Positions 1 to 13,794 of a stretch of DNA of 64,000 nt are shown piece after piece. The position numbers and the translations under genes are program-made. This DNA is from Atrichornis clamosus (lineage: Eukaryota > Chordata > Aves > Passeriformes > Menuridae): contig WBMZ01015596.1 in the NCBI GenBank assembly GCA_013400975.1, forward strand, positions 1-64,000. The letters are read 5' to 3'. The first letter of the stretch is position 1, and each line of letters starts with the position of its first letter. The notes beneath the pieces were generated by a model. It did not search any database. It saw nothing but the letters and a program-made list of their open reading frames with translations, and was not told where the DNA came from.

Positions 1-2663
1 TTGTTATTGCTATTGTTTTGTTCCATTGTGTTCTAGATATACCTTTTAGTAAAGAACTGTTATTCCTTTTCCCACATTTGTGCTCAGAAAGCCTCGTAAT
101 TTCCAGAGGTACAGTAATTCAGGGGAAGGGGTAATTTCTCCCCTTCCAGGAAGGTTCCCACCTTTCATGGCAGATATCTGTCTTTTAAACTAAGACAAAC
201 TGTCATTTGCAATGGTGTAAAAAGGAATTTACATGTATTTGAGGGGAATTCTTGATTACTTTTCTGTGACTGCTAGGAATAAGAGCAAACAATTATACAG
301 GTAAAGTTATAAGCTGGTAATTAGAAAGCTATTCAGTGTCTGGCACAAAAGAGAGAAGTTGAGAGTGAAGCAGTGGATGAGTAATGAAACACAAAAGATT
401 GTCCTAACTGATCAGAAAATCACACGGCATAGTAAAAAAGAGGAGAAAGATGTTGAGGGTAAGTAAAAGAAGAGCATGACATATGATTGTCTCATCAGTG
501 AGTAAGTCTTGGCGTTTCAATGATGTCAATGGGTTTAACAGGTAAGTTTTGAGTTATAAACCATGGTAGGAAACCCCCAGTAAACATGAGTTCACTGGCA
601 TGGTCTTGAAGCTACCATGTACCACAGAATACAAGCACAATTCCTACCACAGATAGAGAATGACCCAAGGCCCCTTTAACCAATCTGTAAAAACACAATC
701 TGCTGTGTGACCCATTCAGCAGAACACACCAATAATTTATCCAGCTCTTTTAACTGTCATTTACTTCTCCTTATTACTTATCTTGTTTTTCAATCTTAAA
801 CCATTTGCTGATTAATTTGATGGCACTCTTAACCTCATAAATCCACCACAGTTACCATTCTCTCCTTTTCTGAGATAACAGCACTTAGTCTCTCAAGTCA
901 ATAACATAGGAATTATCATTGACTACACTCTCCCAAGTCTTCATGGGCAGGTTAGGTCTAAATTCTGAGCATCATTTCCACATAACATTTCTACAAATAA
1001 CCCTATTCTATCTATATAGCTAGCTAAAACTCTTCTAAAAAGACTGCTGCCTCTCACGTCAGCCCCTAAGAAACTTTCCTCCCTGTCCTTGTCCAGCTTG
1101 ACCTGCTCATATCCAGTATACTACTGCCAGGATTTTGTCTTTATCTTTCATTTTAACTTTCTTCCAGGACCACATCTCTGACTTCCCTTCCTTGTCTTTC
1201 AAGGCCTTTCATGGACGAGTCCAAGTATAGTTAACCTTGCTGACCCTTAAACCAGAGGGATAGGAATCATAAGACACTCACCAGATCCCTCCAAGATCTG
1301 AGAAACAACATAGTTCTACAAAGATGATCATGACTCCAGAGAAGACCTATATTTCTGTCCATGGTTTGGGGCTATGCTGGGTCCTAACATTATCTCACAG
1401 TGCCAGCTTCAGAAACCTTTGCTGGCTTACTTTCTCCCACAGAGAGGAGCTGAGGATACTCAGCAGCCTGTTCCACCCCAGCCCTGGTGACATGACATAG
1501 ACTTAGAATGGACCCCATGCTTCAATGGCTTGAGAAATGCATTTAGTCTGTTTGCTTCCCCAGAGCAACTGCATACTCAATATCATGAAGTTGTTGAAAT
1601 TTCAACCATAGCTACACTATCATATAATCCTGCTACCACTACCTACCATGTAACAAATACTGTTTGCGCTTCCCTTTCTGCATACAATCATCAGCTGTCT
1701 TTTACTTCAAATTTCCACAACTGTTTGGAATTTACATTTATATTATGTCCAATATTTGTGTAGGACTTGTCATAGAAGAGATTGAGGCTCCAGGAGAGAG
1801 CTTCCTCACTAACTTAAACAACTGTTGCTGGCTTTTTCACCAGGGTGCCACTCAAATTCCAGAGTATTTCCTCATACAGATTTCTGCATTTATCTCTTAT
1901 GATTACACTGTATAAAGCATCTGGACACTGCCTCAATAAAAATGCTAAAACAGAAGGTATTTGCTATTCTAAAGCAGCATCACCTTGGTTCACACTTCTC
2001 CAAATCCAAGCAGGTTCTTTCAGTTGCTGTTGCTCTCCTGCAGAATACTGCTGTTACTTTCCTTCTGGTCTAAACCTTCCAAAACCAGTGTTGTAGTGAT
2101 TGAAAATACCACAAGAAGCTGGCACAGCTCTTGCTATTTTAAGAGTAGGAACCCTAACAGAACACTATCAAAGTGGATCTAAACCTACATCTTCCTGAAC
2201 CCCATGACAGGACAAGCACATTATCCTGGAACAAGTTAGGAATACGAGCTGTGCATGCTGATATGAGCTGTGTGCTGTGATTCCTGGGATTTGTGCAGAA
2301 TTATGTTGTTAAGCAATTGCATTTCTGTCTCGGGGCAGAGGCTGGCAGCAGAGACCATCAATGTGTCTGCATACAAAGGAGTGACCACATCACACAGAGA
2401 TGTCTGGAGCTGCACTATGCTATAGAAATATATTGTAGCAACAGGCTTAAATCTACCACATAAAGGTTTTCATGGCCTCTCACTCTCTTCAATTTCCCTC
2501 TGTTGTCTTCAGCTTTTGTGTCTACCCTATGTCTCAGAGCAGACAGACGACATTTTGCTTGCAGGCACTCAGCTCTTAGATGGATGTTTACAGAGCACTG
2601 GTAACTTCCATACACCATTTCAGGAGTAGAAAGTTACAAACACCCACACTCACCTCCCCACCA

Positions 2664-2700
2664 AAACAAAACAAACAAACAAGCGAACAAACAAAACAAC
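2664..2700. repeat. CAAA-type simple repeat
   Basis: Interrupted runs of CAAA/CAAAA lie directly before the purine-rich minisatellite. It looks like ordinary low-complexity DNA. Confidence 0.7.
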
Positions 2701-2717
2701 AAAAAATAATCCCCCTC

Positions 2718-2996
2718 AAAAAAGAAAAAAGAAAAAAGAAAGATGAAAATAAAAGAAAAAAGAAAGATGAAAATAAAAGAAAAAAGAAAGATGAAAATAA
2801 AAGAAAAAAGAAAGATGAAAATAAAAGAAAAAAGAAAGATGAAAATAAAAGAAAAAAGAAAGATGAAAATAAAAGAAAAAAGAAAGATGAAAATAAAAGA
2901 AAAAAGAAAGATGAAAATAAAAGAAAAAAGAAAGATGAAAATAAAAGAAAAAAGAAAGAAGAAAAAAAAAAAAAGAAAAAAAAAAGACAAAAGGAA
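2718..2996. repeat. 24-bp purine-rich minisatellite
   Basis: The core GATGAAAATAAAAG recurs exactly every 24 bases (unit starts at 2741, 2765, 2789, 2813, 2837, 2861, 2885, 2909 and 2933), nine nearly identical units, flanked by A/G-only sequence on both sides. Because 24 is a multiple of three and the unit has no stop in some frames, it creates spurious lysine-rich open frames on + and phenylalanine-rich ones on -. The near identity of the units suggests recent expansion or homogenisation. Confidence 0.95.
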
Positions 2997-4440
2997 ATGG
3001 ATTTTTCCTATTGTCCATTACTGCCTGCATGATAATAGCTGTATCCTGCCAGTGGCTGAGACTCTTCTGTAAGGAAGTGAGTTCCCTCATTATTTTAATG
3101 TAATTTGACTGAACTCAGTGCCTTGCAAAGGCACTTGACACCTCACAGGAGCAGATGCTAAATGCTCAGTACATTAACCATCTGACCGTTGTTACCCTCA
3201 ACCTTTTTGATAATTGGGGTTATTTAAAATGCCACATACTGCTGCTCAAATACTAATAACTCTTCTCCTGACCTCTTCTAAATAATATAAATAACTCACT
3301 AATCACGACTTTGTTATCTTCTGCAAAAAACAATGCATGAGATGGACACTTATCTTGAACTTTTTAATGTAAACAATATTCTCTATCTTAGAAACTAGCA
3401 GTTTGCTACTTTGGCAAAATATATTCCATTTAATGCTTACTAAGTAGCTTCACAAAACTGTCCAGGTAGTTTTCCTGAGTTTTTCTAAGCAAAACAGAAA
3501 TTTTTTAGTACTAGGCTCAGCTTTCTTTTTCATAGTGGATGGAAGAAGTTCTGAGGGTACACTAATAATGTATTTTCAGAAATCCTTCCTTCTCCGTAGA
3601 GGAAACAGCTGACACTAAAGATTTCTTTAATGTTTGGTAAGTATTTGGCGACAGTGGTTTATTGGTATACAAAACATCTATAAACAAACTCCTGTGGTAT
3701 TCAAGAGGGCAGTAAGAATGACATGAACTCTAATTTTCCCAAATTGGAAGCAGCCAGACTCTGTTTGTTCTCAGCTACACTTCTGTTTGGAAGGTAAGGT
3801 ACAAAAAAATGAGGAAAGTATTTATGTCATTTTGTCCAGAAACTACCTAGGAAGCTTTTTCTATGTGGACTTTCACTTGGATGAGTATGAAAAATAATGA
3901 CTCAGAAAAGCCACAAAAAGCAATGAGGTTCTTCCACATTAATCAATGCATCAATATGTCAATAAACATATGAGGCTGTGGAAATTTACAGGAATTTGTG
4001 GACCTTAAAACATCTGAAAAACTTCAATGCATTAATCTACTGCGCCACCTAGCCTTGTCTGGAGGATATTTTCCCCTGTAATCTGTTCTCATGGAACAAT
4101 GTGTATCAACCAAGAAGGGTATTTAGATATTGAGTACACAGGGGAGGGCTTCCATGGGTAAAACTCTAGTATGAAGGTGATATTGTCTGGCTTGTGTTTC
4201 TCATCTTGAAAGGCTTTATAGCTAAATTAGAAAAGCTACTCTTTCAGAAAAAGTCTTGATCTGCAAACCGCTATACGTCATCAGGGAAAAAACCATCGTG
4301 CTGCTAAGTGGCAAAAGAGCAACCTTGTGTGGGACCTACACGCTGTGTAAACACTCCCTACATCACCAAAAAAGCCACTGGCTGGCAGCATTTCTTTTTC
4401 TCAGGGAAGCAGCATGAACAGTGAAGAGACAGAACTTTTT

Positions 4441-5022
4441 TGTTCTAGTTTTGTCTGGGATAGAGTTAATTTCTTCTCAGTAGCTGGTAGAGTGCTGTGT
4501 TTTTGATTCAGTAGGAGAATCATGTTGATAACAAACTAATGTTTTGATTTCTGCTAAGTTGTGTTTACCCTAACCTAATGACTTTGTTTTTGTGTCTCAT
4601 GCTCCACCAGTGAGGAGGTACACGAAGCTGAGAGGGAGCATGGCCAGAAGAGGTAACCTGAACTGGCCAAAGGAATATTCCACACCATAGAACACCATCC
4701 CCAGTATGTAAACCGGGAATTACCTGGAGGCAGGGCTGATCAGGGTGCAGGGACCAGGTCTGGCATCACTCAGTGAGGGGGTGAGCAATTGTATTGTGCA
4801 TCACTTGTTTTTCCTTGAGTTTTGTTTCTTCTCTTTTTTTTATCATTATTATTATTACTTACTATGCTTATTAGATTTTACTCTTCAATTTACTTTTAAA
4901 TTAAACTTTCCTTATCACAACCTACAAGTTTTATTTCTGATTCTCCTTCCCATTCACCGGGAGAGGGGGGTGGGTGAGCAGCTGTGTGGTGCTTAGCAGC
5001 TGGCTGGGGTTAAACCACGGCA
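4441..5022 (+). mobile_element. Avian ERVL-type solo LTR
   Basis: The element starts TGTTCTAGTTTTGTCTGGGA and ends GGGGTTAAACCACGGCA, matching the start and end of ERVL-family LTRs widespread in bird genomes (recalled, not searched). It is about 580 bp, begins TG and ends CA, and has a TATA-like segment near 4705 (CAGTATGTAAACC) and ATTAAA-like signals in its second half. No gag, pol or env sequence is attached, so it is a solo LTR left by recombination. I see no clear 5-bp target-site duplication, which suggests age or a misplaced edge. Confidence 0.8.
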
Positions 5023-8000
5023 AGCTCTGTCTCCAGGCGAGGCTTGCTGATACAACTAGGACTGGAACAGCTGCTGTTGGAATGCCCACAATTCCCTGAG
5101 GCACGGACAACACTTGCGAGTATGCCCATGAACAGCTCTAATGACATATTCTTCGAGTAGCTCCTTCCAAAGTCTGCCTCCTCCCTACTTAATGGTCATT
5201 AACTGGCACTATCAGCCAGAGTGATCCCATCTCCTGGCAACTCCACACAGTGTCTGATTGCTTGGTGCTCTCAGTCCACTGCTCCAGGATGTGCTTCTAA
5301 TATCTTCACCAGCCAGACTTCCTCAGCCTTGCCTAGATGCACTGTGCAGCACAACACTGATTTCACCACAGATTCTTTTATTCAGCGTGGCAGATAGGAA
5401 ACACTGCACTAAATTTCAGCCATCAAACCACTGAGCCTCAGCATTCATAGAATCAAGGCTGCAATTTTCTTTAAATAATATAGCCAGCCTTTTATTCATT
5501 ACATCATGCAGTCACATTATATCATATTCTATTGTAAATTTACAATTATTTTCTAATTGATCAATTACCTTATTCATTCACTAAATACACACTCAGGTTT
5601 CAATCAGTAATAACACAATTCACTATAAGTTAAATCTGAACATCTCAGTTTACTGAAGAAATAATACATTACAATAATCTACTTAAAATTTCAAGAACTT
5701 CTGCACACTAGTTTGTGCTTTCTTTAAATTTCACACATCCTAAGCCAGACTCTAAATTTTGGAGAATGAGGAGAAAGAGAACTCATTAATTCTCAGTGGA
5801 GGGAGTTTGAATTTCTACTTCTAGCACAACCACGTAACACCCAGCTCATTTTTCCAGTAAATCCATCAAGTTTTTCATCCAGGATGTTTCAACACCTTAT
5901 AAAGAAAAGATCTTGACTATTGCTGAGGTATCCAGAGTTACATCTGCGAAAGCTTACCTACTCTTTTAGAGCTTGATTCTGCTTTCCACGGACTTTCTAC
6001 TGAACAAGACTTTTAGGAACATGCAATTCAAAGCCAAGACATGGAACAAAACAAACTTTTTTTTTTTTTAATCACCAATGGGCTTACAGAGTCTCTTCCC
6101 AATTCATTTCATTTGCTACTGTGAACTGACAATTAAACGGGCATATAAAGGTAGCACTACCGTTTCAAGATGCTACTGTCAGGCGTTTATTCAGTCAAAA
6201 AGCTCAGTTGGGTTAGAGTTTTCTATGCCAGTTGTCTGTTGTAGGCCTCTGTTTATTTTCTTAAACTTCAGGCCAAGTGACTTAGCAGTTTCTTGTAATC
6301 ATATTTAATGGTAACCTTGCAACTTGTTTAGAGCTGTTCCACTATCCTCAGTGCTTGATACAGTGGAAATCCCCACACTCATTTTAAATAACTAGCAGAG
6401 AAGCCTGAAACCATCTCGTTGCAGCAGCCCATTCAGGCTTCTGTTTCAGACTTGCTCCATTTGGTCTATAGTAAACATACTCTGACAGTGTGTGTAAAGC
6501 AAACTATTGTCTCATGGGTTGGAACAGCATAGTATTAGTTCAGAAAAGTGGAATATCTATGGAAACAACTATTCTGATGCTGGATTTGCATCTGAAAGCA
6601 TTACTGTCTAATATGATTTCTCCATACTGGGCAGAAGACTTCTCATCTGTTCTTACATCAAAGTGAGGGTCCACAGCACGGCAAAAATGCACAGGGAACC
6701 TTCTTCTCATCCTTTGAATATGTGCAACTCCATTATCCAATCACTTAAAATAGGCAGTTGTATCTGGACACAGATATTTACTGCATATATCCCGAATAAG
6801 TGCTAATGTAACCATAAAGGTCGTCAAGTACCCCTGCTACCACTATAACTAATGTTCTGATCACATAGAGAGAAATACTGGGCCCCTTTTCCATCCTAGC
6901 AAACTTTCTCACAGAAAAAAACCCCAACAAACACAACAACAAAACAAATGCATCCAGCAGGTTTGAGCACACAATGTCAATATGCAACAGTGGACAACTA
7001 CTTTGTTCCACCACACTGTGCTGTTTACTTTTCTCTCCTGAAATGTTACTGCACACTCTAGATGTTTTATTAGTCCAATGCTCCAAATACGGAATGAATT
7101 TCAACTCGTGATTGCCATCTGGACTGAAAATGTTGCTTTTGATGTCACTTCCTCTACTTTACCACAAGATGGTAGCACAGAGTTACGCATGAGAAAAACT
7201 GATCTGGCAACAAGACTGTAAAGTGTCTCAAATTTGGGACCCAGAAAGTGCATGTTTTTGAGGTTACTCTGTTTCTTACTGTGATGAGCCGGGAAACGAC
7301 ACAATTACATATCAAGGCTCTTAGGCAGAAGCTAATTTCCTCTCTGGAACCCCATCTAGCTATCCATTATCTTGAAAGTCTGAATATACTTGGCATCCCT
7401 ACACCCGAATTCCTTGAAGAACTAGACTTCATATGCACAGAATCATTGCAGTGTGAGGAGCATGCAGCCTGCACAAATGCTTCTGGGGTCTAAAACTAGG
7501 TATGGTGATTACCAGGAAGCTAATTTCTCAGAATTGACTATTGCATGTTGTATGCACTTGTCTCTCTCAGGAAGGTGTTGAGGATCCTTCTTTTAAAATG
7601 TTAAGATACACAGCCCTTTTATAATGTGAGTGCTCAACCTGAAATACATGAGAAAGATTCAATTCTGTCTTCAGCTGGAAGAAGTTCAAACACATGTTTG
7701 GAACGACCCCAAAGAATGACTAAAGGCACCGAATTACAGCAGTGTAAATGGATACAGCCACTGCCCTCCATTTAAAGCTGTCACTGCTCAGAAAGTGGGA
7801 GAGGAAGACTACTTGTGCTTCATCCAATGGGAAAGAATAGTTCTGGGACATGATCGGGCTGGAATTTATCTACTCAGAGAAGAACCTACGACTTTTAAAG
7901 ATTCTTGGAAGGTGCTGGTCTCTAAACCACAAACAACCTCAGGGGTAAATAAGTGCCTAAATGACATAAGTAGTCACTAGTTAGTGATTAATCTATTACC

Positions 8001-11000
8001 ATGTGCTGCTGGACCCAACTGCATCTCTAACAACACTAGAAAGTTTTGGTAGCTTTAGTTTCCAACTAAGTTAGGTTGGGAAAAGATTGGAGATTGCTGT
8101 TAAATTGGTGTACATAAATTTGGATTACATGATGTCATGGATAAGGACTGCAGACAAAAAGGTTATAGGGAATAAATTTTTTGCTTTTTGAGCTGGGTTT
8201 AAATACTTCAGAATAACTAAGCTGCAGACCTTTCATTGACATTTGGGAGAAAATAAAATACAGAGAATCTACAGAATAAGTGAACTTCATGTCTCTCTGT
8301 GTTCACTGGGAAACTAGACTTTGTGAATAATATGGACATTAAATAATTCAGCACTATATAGCCATGTATATACATAAAAAGACACTTGAAATTACATATC
8401 AATTCTAATCTTGGTACTTCCTTACATTTCACTGCTCTTTCATCTTAATAGAAATTGTTTATAATAGGGATTTTTTGCAATTATTGGTTAGAGGCAAACA
8501 ACTGATCATTTTTTGTTCATTAATCCCATCACTTATTTATGCTACTGTGATTACAATTTTTTAGAACAAACCCACACTTATTACGTATTAGCTAGGATGA
8601 AATCAGATCATACATATATAATACCTGCACCATCTCCTGTCAGGAAGTGCAATTATTACTTGATCAAAGAGATATGCCTGGTGGAGGGACTGTTGCTGCA
8701 ACCACACAAGTTTGCAAGATCAACCACAACAAACTGCAAGATCAGGCTTTGCCCTTTAGAACGACCAACCACAAGCACAACAGAAATGCCAACAGAAGCT
8801 CAAATCTTATTTGTGAGGGACACTCAGGACGCACCTGCAAAATGAGTGCAGACAGTCGGACCATTCCCACCTCCTACGTTTAGTGAGACAGTCCAGATTG
8901 GCACCATGGAATCCTAGCTTGACTCCAAGCTGAGGGGTCTACTGAGAAACAAAGAATATTATCTCAGGGCAACACAGCTGTACAGTTTCAACAACTCCTC
9001 TGCAGCTGTGGGATGACCAAAATTACTCCCAGAGAAACTCCATGAATACTGAAGCCATCCTCTTAGAATTCTGATGCACTAAAATGTACATCTGAAATTG
9101 TTCAGTCCAGTGCAATTCAGCTCAAGAACATTTCTCTGAACTCTTTCACTCTGAAGAGTACTTCTCCAACTTCTGACTCTAAATAGAAATTGTTCCTGGG
9201 TAGGAATTAAATCTTGTATGAGCAACACTGTTTATGGAAAACAGTGGTTTGCTTTACTCTAGGTTTGGAAGTTGCCACTGTGCAGTGGCTCACAACTAAG
9301 AAGAAACAACAATGGAGTTAAAATGATCTGTCTAGGCTGTACACAGCCAACAATCTGTCTGATAAAACAGAAGGTGCCCAGAATTTCCAAGCAACATGAA
9401 GCTATGAGGGACAACAATTACATCAGAAAACAGGATTAAGATTCAAAAGCATCTTGACAAGTTAGAGAAAAGGCATCTCAAAAGGGAAAGCGTAACAGTG
9501 TTAAGCAGAAATAATTGAACGAGCAGGAAAGAGAAGAGCTGGCAAGATAAAATGATCTGTGGCTTACAAAACATCACAGGTAGATCTTAAATAAACAATG
9601 TTCTGCTTCTGAGGTAACAGCAAATACAGAGACAGGTAGGAACACAAGTGTCACCTGTGAGTAAACACAGTATTAATAAAGCTCCTGTTAAAAGGAATGC
9701 TGTGTCCTTCAATTCTTCTTTCAGAACCGGACTCAAGAGACATGTGAATAGCAGTGAACACAATCAGTGTTCTGTAAATCAAAGGAAGAATTGAGTTTGT
9801 TTAGCCTAGAGAGGGCTGAGGTGGTCCTGCTATTAATATCCTATGTTTCAAAGTCTGCTGCAGAACTTGAAAGGGTAACTTGGTCTCTATTAGTTTGCAG
9901 GCAGAGAGCAGTGGGCACAAAGACCTAATAAGTATTTTTGGAAGTGAGAACATTCTACCACTAAGGGTAGTTAGGTCCTAGCCAGAGGCTGCCTTGGAAA
10001 GCAGTGGAGTTTCTGGCAGTGGGAGATTTTAAGAAAAAACTTGAGAATTAGGAAGTGGGTGTGATTCATCCTGCTTTTGGGCTAAAGATGGCATCTTTCA
10101 CACTATGTTAAATATTAATTTACTACTGAAAGAACTTCAGACATTTTCATACAAATTACTGGCATTTAATAAAAGAATCAACACTTCTACTAAACTGTGC
10201 AGAAACTCATGCACATTAGATCATTAACTAACTGGAATCAGAAACTTTTGAAATGCAGACTAACTTTTCTGCTTTACTTTAAAAAACATAGTAAAGTCTT
10301 TCATTGCATTGGTTAATGAGGAACATTTAACTACCCCGTTTTTCTTGTTTTAAGTCTGATTCAGGGCCTGACAATGGGAATTATGTTTTGTACATTATAT
10401 GTGCAGATTCTTTTTGTTTTCCTTTGAAATGGTCCTGTTAACACAGATAGCATTGTTCCAATGGCTTATTTTCTTCCTGAAAGGTGCAGAAATAAGAAAA
10501 TTACCTTTTTATTACTCATAAGGGGCTGATTTACTGCATCATATAAGTCAGTATGGGTAAAAATTATTAATATACCAACATCAGTGGTAGATTTTGTAAA
10601 TATGCAAGTAGGTTATGTAGCATTACAAGAACATTGCTTAACACAGATCTCGAAAATTAGTTTTTGATGCCAAAAAGTTACAAAAACTTGATGTATGAAA
10701 GAGGAAATGGTCTATTTTAGGTACAGCTGGCACTGAAATATAGAAAATAAAGAACAACCACCAAAAATATCAGCAAAAGTGTATTTATTGAAATATGTTG
10801 CAAAAGGGCAACTTTTACAACAAAATTCAATGGCAAGGTTCACTCTGTTACTTACTGCACAAAGGATATAACAATGATTCAAAGCTGTCAATACAAAATC
10901 AAAGTTGCCAATAACAAAGATCTTAGTTCACTGCAATACCAGGTTATCCATGGTATCTGTCAATTACTGAAGAACTGCACGTGGTAGGAGGTCTCTCTGC

Positions 11001-13790
11001 CTTGAAGAGAAACCTTGAGAAGTGTCCCTGCCAAGGGGAGATCTCATGCAGACAGCTGCTTAGCAGAGAGCACTCAAACAATTCTCATTTAGGCTGTCAT
11101 ATTCATGGAATAAAGTGGCTGGCTTGTAGTCAAACTACATGCAATGGGAAGAGCATGTGGGAGATTTCTTGCACCCACAACTTTCTTTGTTCCTTGATAA
11201 ATGAGTCTTAGAAAAGCTACCTGCTATTCATGTGTTATTTACATCATCAGTGATCCAAACTCATATGCATCAATGCTCACCTTTGTCACTCTGTTTGTTC
11301 CTTTATGTATTTTTAGAGAACAGACTGGAATAAGAGAAGCCCTTGTCCTCGTTATGCCCTAGGCCTTTACCTTCTTTGGAGCTTGTACTAGCTACCCCTA
11401 GCTTGGATAAGGAGTTGAGTGTACCTATCACACTTGATCAGTTTGTTCTTGTTCAGGTACTTCTAGGCAGGCCTAGAGACTGCAAGAGGAAAGCACATCA
11501 TTAAATTAAAGCAGTTAGTTATTGGCTAACAGAGAGAAGAGCGAGGTAGAGTTTAATGAGTTGCTAGACAAAGCATTAGTATACTTGCCACTTATCTTAA
11601 GCTACTCAAGAAGTCTTTGCTGAGCAGGTGGGCATGAAAGGGTCATTTTCCCATGGCTCTCTGGAAAGGAATCCCAGCATTTCCAACTTGCAATTCTCCA
11701 TCAGTACTGTTAACATGAGACAAGGATTCACAGCTAGTCCCCAGCTAGACTCTCTAGCTTGACCAGGCTTCCCCAGGTGATCTTTACTTTTATGATTTTG
11801 TACCTTTTCATGCTGATACTTTCCCTCTGAAATCCTAGAACATCAACAATCCCATGCGCACAGCCCTACTCTCAAAATTCTCTACAGATGGCAAATGTTC
11901 ATAGCAGTCTGGATGAAGGTTATGCAGCTGTGTCGTATCAGAGATGGGCTTTGGATACATGAACACGGGCAACTAACACCTAGAAGAGATGGAGTGAAAT
12001 TCAGAGCTGTTGTTACAGAGAAGGAGGATGCCAGGTTGGATTGGATGTCTTCTAGGCCTTTCCAAACTACATTGCTACAATTTGGCACATAGAGAACTTT
12101 GGTATCGAACTTGAGATTTTAAATGCTGTAGATTCTATGACACTTGACACATTGAGCTGCCAAGCTGTTTTGCGGATTTTTTTGTTCTTCTCTTTCTATT
12201 TCTGTTTTTCCTTCTCAAATATCAGAAACTTGATAACTTGCTTTTTGAAACACTTTCTGACCAGGCATGAAATTCTTTATAGACACTATTCAGTAACTTA
12301 GTTTTTTTTAGGTTCTAATTAATACCTCAAATATAATTTCTAAACAGCAGTCAATTAATATGTTCCTAAGTATGCATTTAAAGAATATCCTAATACACTG
12401 TTCATTCTGAACTTATGGATCAAGTTGATCAGTGCAAGCAGCATCAGAGACTGTTGCTGCTACCCAAACAGAGAGGCATTAGAGAGTTACAGCAGAACTG
12501 AAATGATTCAGAAAATGTTAAATATATTGATGGAATTCAACAGGTATCTCCGCTAGAGGCCTAAAAGAAAAAATATTTTCAAACACAGATGAGGGTGCTC
12601 AAAGAACAAAAATTAGTTAATATATTATCTTTAAAATAGTATGTGCAACGATTTTCTACCCCACATTTTACTTATTGCATATCATTCAAAAGCTACTTTC
12701 AAATACACAATCAGTAAATTTCCAGGAAGCTTTACTAATTGTACTGTCTAGAAACATTACAGGAAAGAACTTACTAGCAAATTGCAGGGAATTGTTAACA
12801 AACATAACAGGAAAAAAAAAAAGCCAAAATTTTGGCATCTGACTTTAGACATCTGTGATTTGCATTTTCAGTAAAACTAAGCAGTCAGATGACTTTTCAT
12901 GTGCATACTGCTCTGAGTTCTGACACAACGGTAAATGTCCAGCTGTGGTGCCTCCAGACCACATGCAGGCAATTAAAAATGAGTAACTAATGACCCTCTG
13001 TGAAAAGTTCAGTTTACATGACTCACGCAACACACACAGGAACTCTCTGGAAGAAATAGATGCAATTATCCAGAATACGGTTCTGAAGAATAAAAGTATC
13101 CTTTGACTAGAAATCATTTGCTTTATTGAGAAAGCAAAAAGCATCATAAGAAAATGGAACACCTGACTAAAGAACAGGATGTTTCTTGGCAGAGGGAAGT
13201 ATGAGATATCGCTGCAGTACAACAAGGCAGGGAAAAACTCGCTAGACAGGAGCTCAGAAAGAAGGATTAAGATGCTGAAGTGGATCACAAACAACGTGCA
13301 GGTCAGCATGACTATGCTATTAAAAAAAATTGTGAACTATACATCATGAGGTATAAAAATAACATAGTCTATAGGGCTGAAAACTTTGCAGATCACATCC
13401 TCCTGATGAAAAGCAGCTAAGCTTCAAGAATTTGAGACAATCTGAAGGAAAACAAGGAAAAGGGTGTCTTAATAGGTATGTTGTGTTTAACGCAGCTTAG
13501 GAAAAAGTAAATAAGAGACACAAGGCCTCTTTTATGTATACAAACTGGAGACACCTTCACCATGAATGAATGCCCTGGAATGGGTAAGCAACAACTTTAA
13601 ATGAAACTTTCTCATAGTTAAATTACGTGTAGCCAGGCAGCTTGTGGCATACTGTAGAATAAGGCCAGTCAGCTTGGAACCCGAAGCCAAAGGGCAGGGC
13701 AACAGACACACGGTTAACTCCTGGTCTCCCTTCACGCTTTACGTGATTTTTGGGAGTGAACAGTTTGAATTTGTGAGCCATAGCCGTTTC
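5023..13790. other. Non-coding DNA upstream of OSMR, proximal part
   Basis: No supported gene. It includes decayed CR1 pieces (9785-10050, and possibly about 13180-13330, where the wording resembles the CR1 3' region). The stretch 10770-11500 has an LTR-like feel but I cannot assign it. A 154-codon open frame on the - strand (12845-13309) has no recognisable domain and is rejected as coding. Confidence 0.55.
9785..10050 (+). mobile_element. Decayed CR1 LINE 3' fragment
   Basis: A phrase like 'tttagcctagagagggctgag', followed by a GGGCACAAAGACC-type segment and a GCAGTGGAGTTTCTGGCAGTGGGA segment, follows the order of the CR1 3' region but with many substitutions and gaps. It would be an old insertion on the + strand. 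The edges are approximate. Confidence 0.45.
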
Positions 13791-13794
13791 TGTG

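Larger units (their letters stand above)
1..4440. other. Non-coding DNA upstream of OSMR, distal part
   Basis: No open frame here resembles a known protein, and none is flanked by convincing splice sites in a conserved-looking context. The short open frames are what chance gives in AT-rich DNA. The stretch contains a small CAAA-rich simple repeat and a 24-bp minisatellite (both listed separately), and otherwise nothing I can name. It is presumably intergenic between OSMR and its upstream neighbour, which in mammals is LIFR; that is inference from synteny only. Confidence 0.6.

Noticed and set aside
2580..3032. Lysine-rich 150-codon frame (+) and phenylalanine-rich frames (-)
   Set aside because: They are produced by the 24-bp tandem repeat, whose length is a multiple of three; there is no non-repetitive protein sequence of note.
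7248..7493. 81-codon frame with a plausible-looking protein sequence
   Set aside because: No family recognised, no flanking splice sites of quality, and similar frames occur by chance in this region.
12845..13309. 154-codon hydrophobic frame on the - strand
   Set aside because: Read on the + strand, the downstream part resembles degraded CR1, and the frame has no known domain or supporting splice context.
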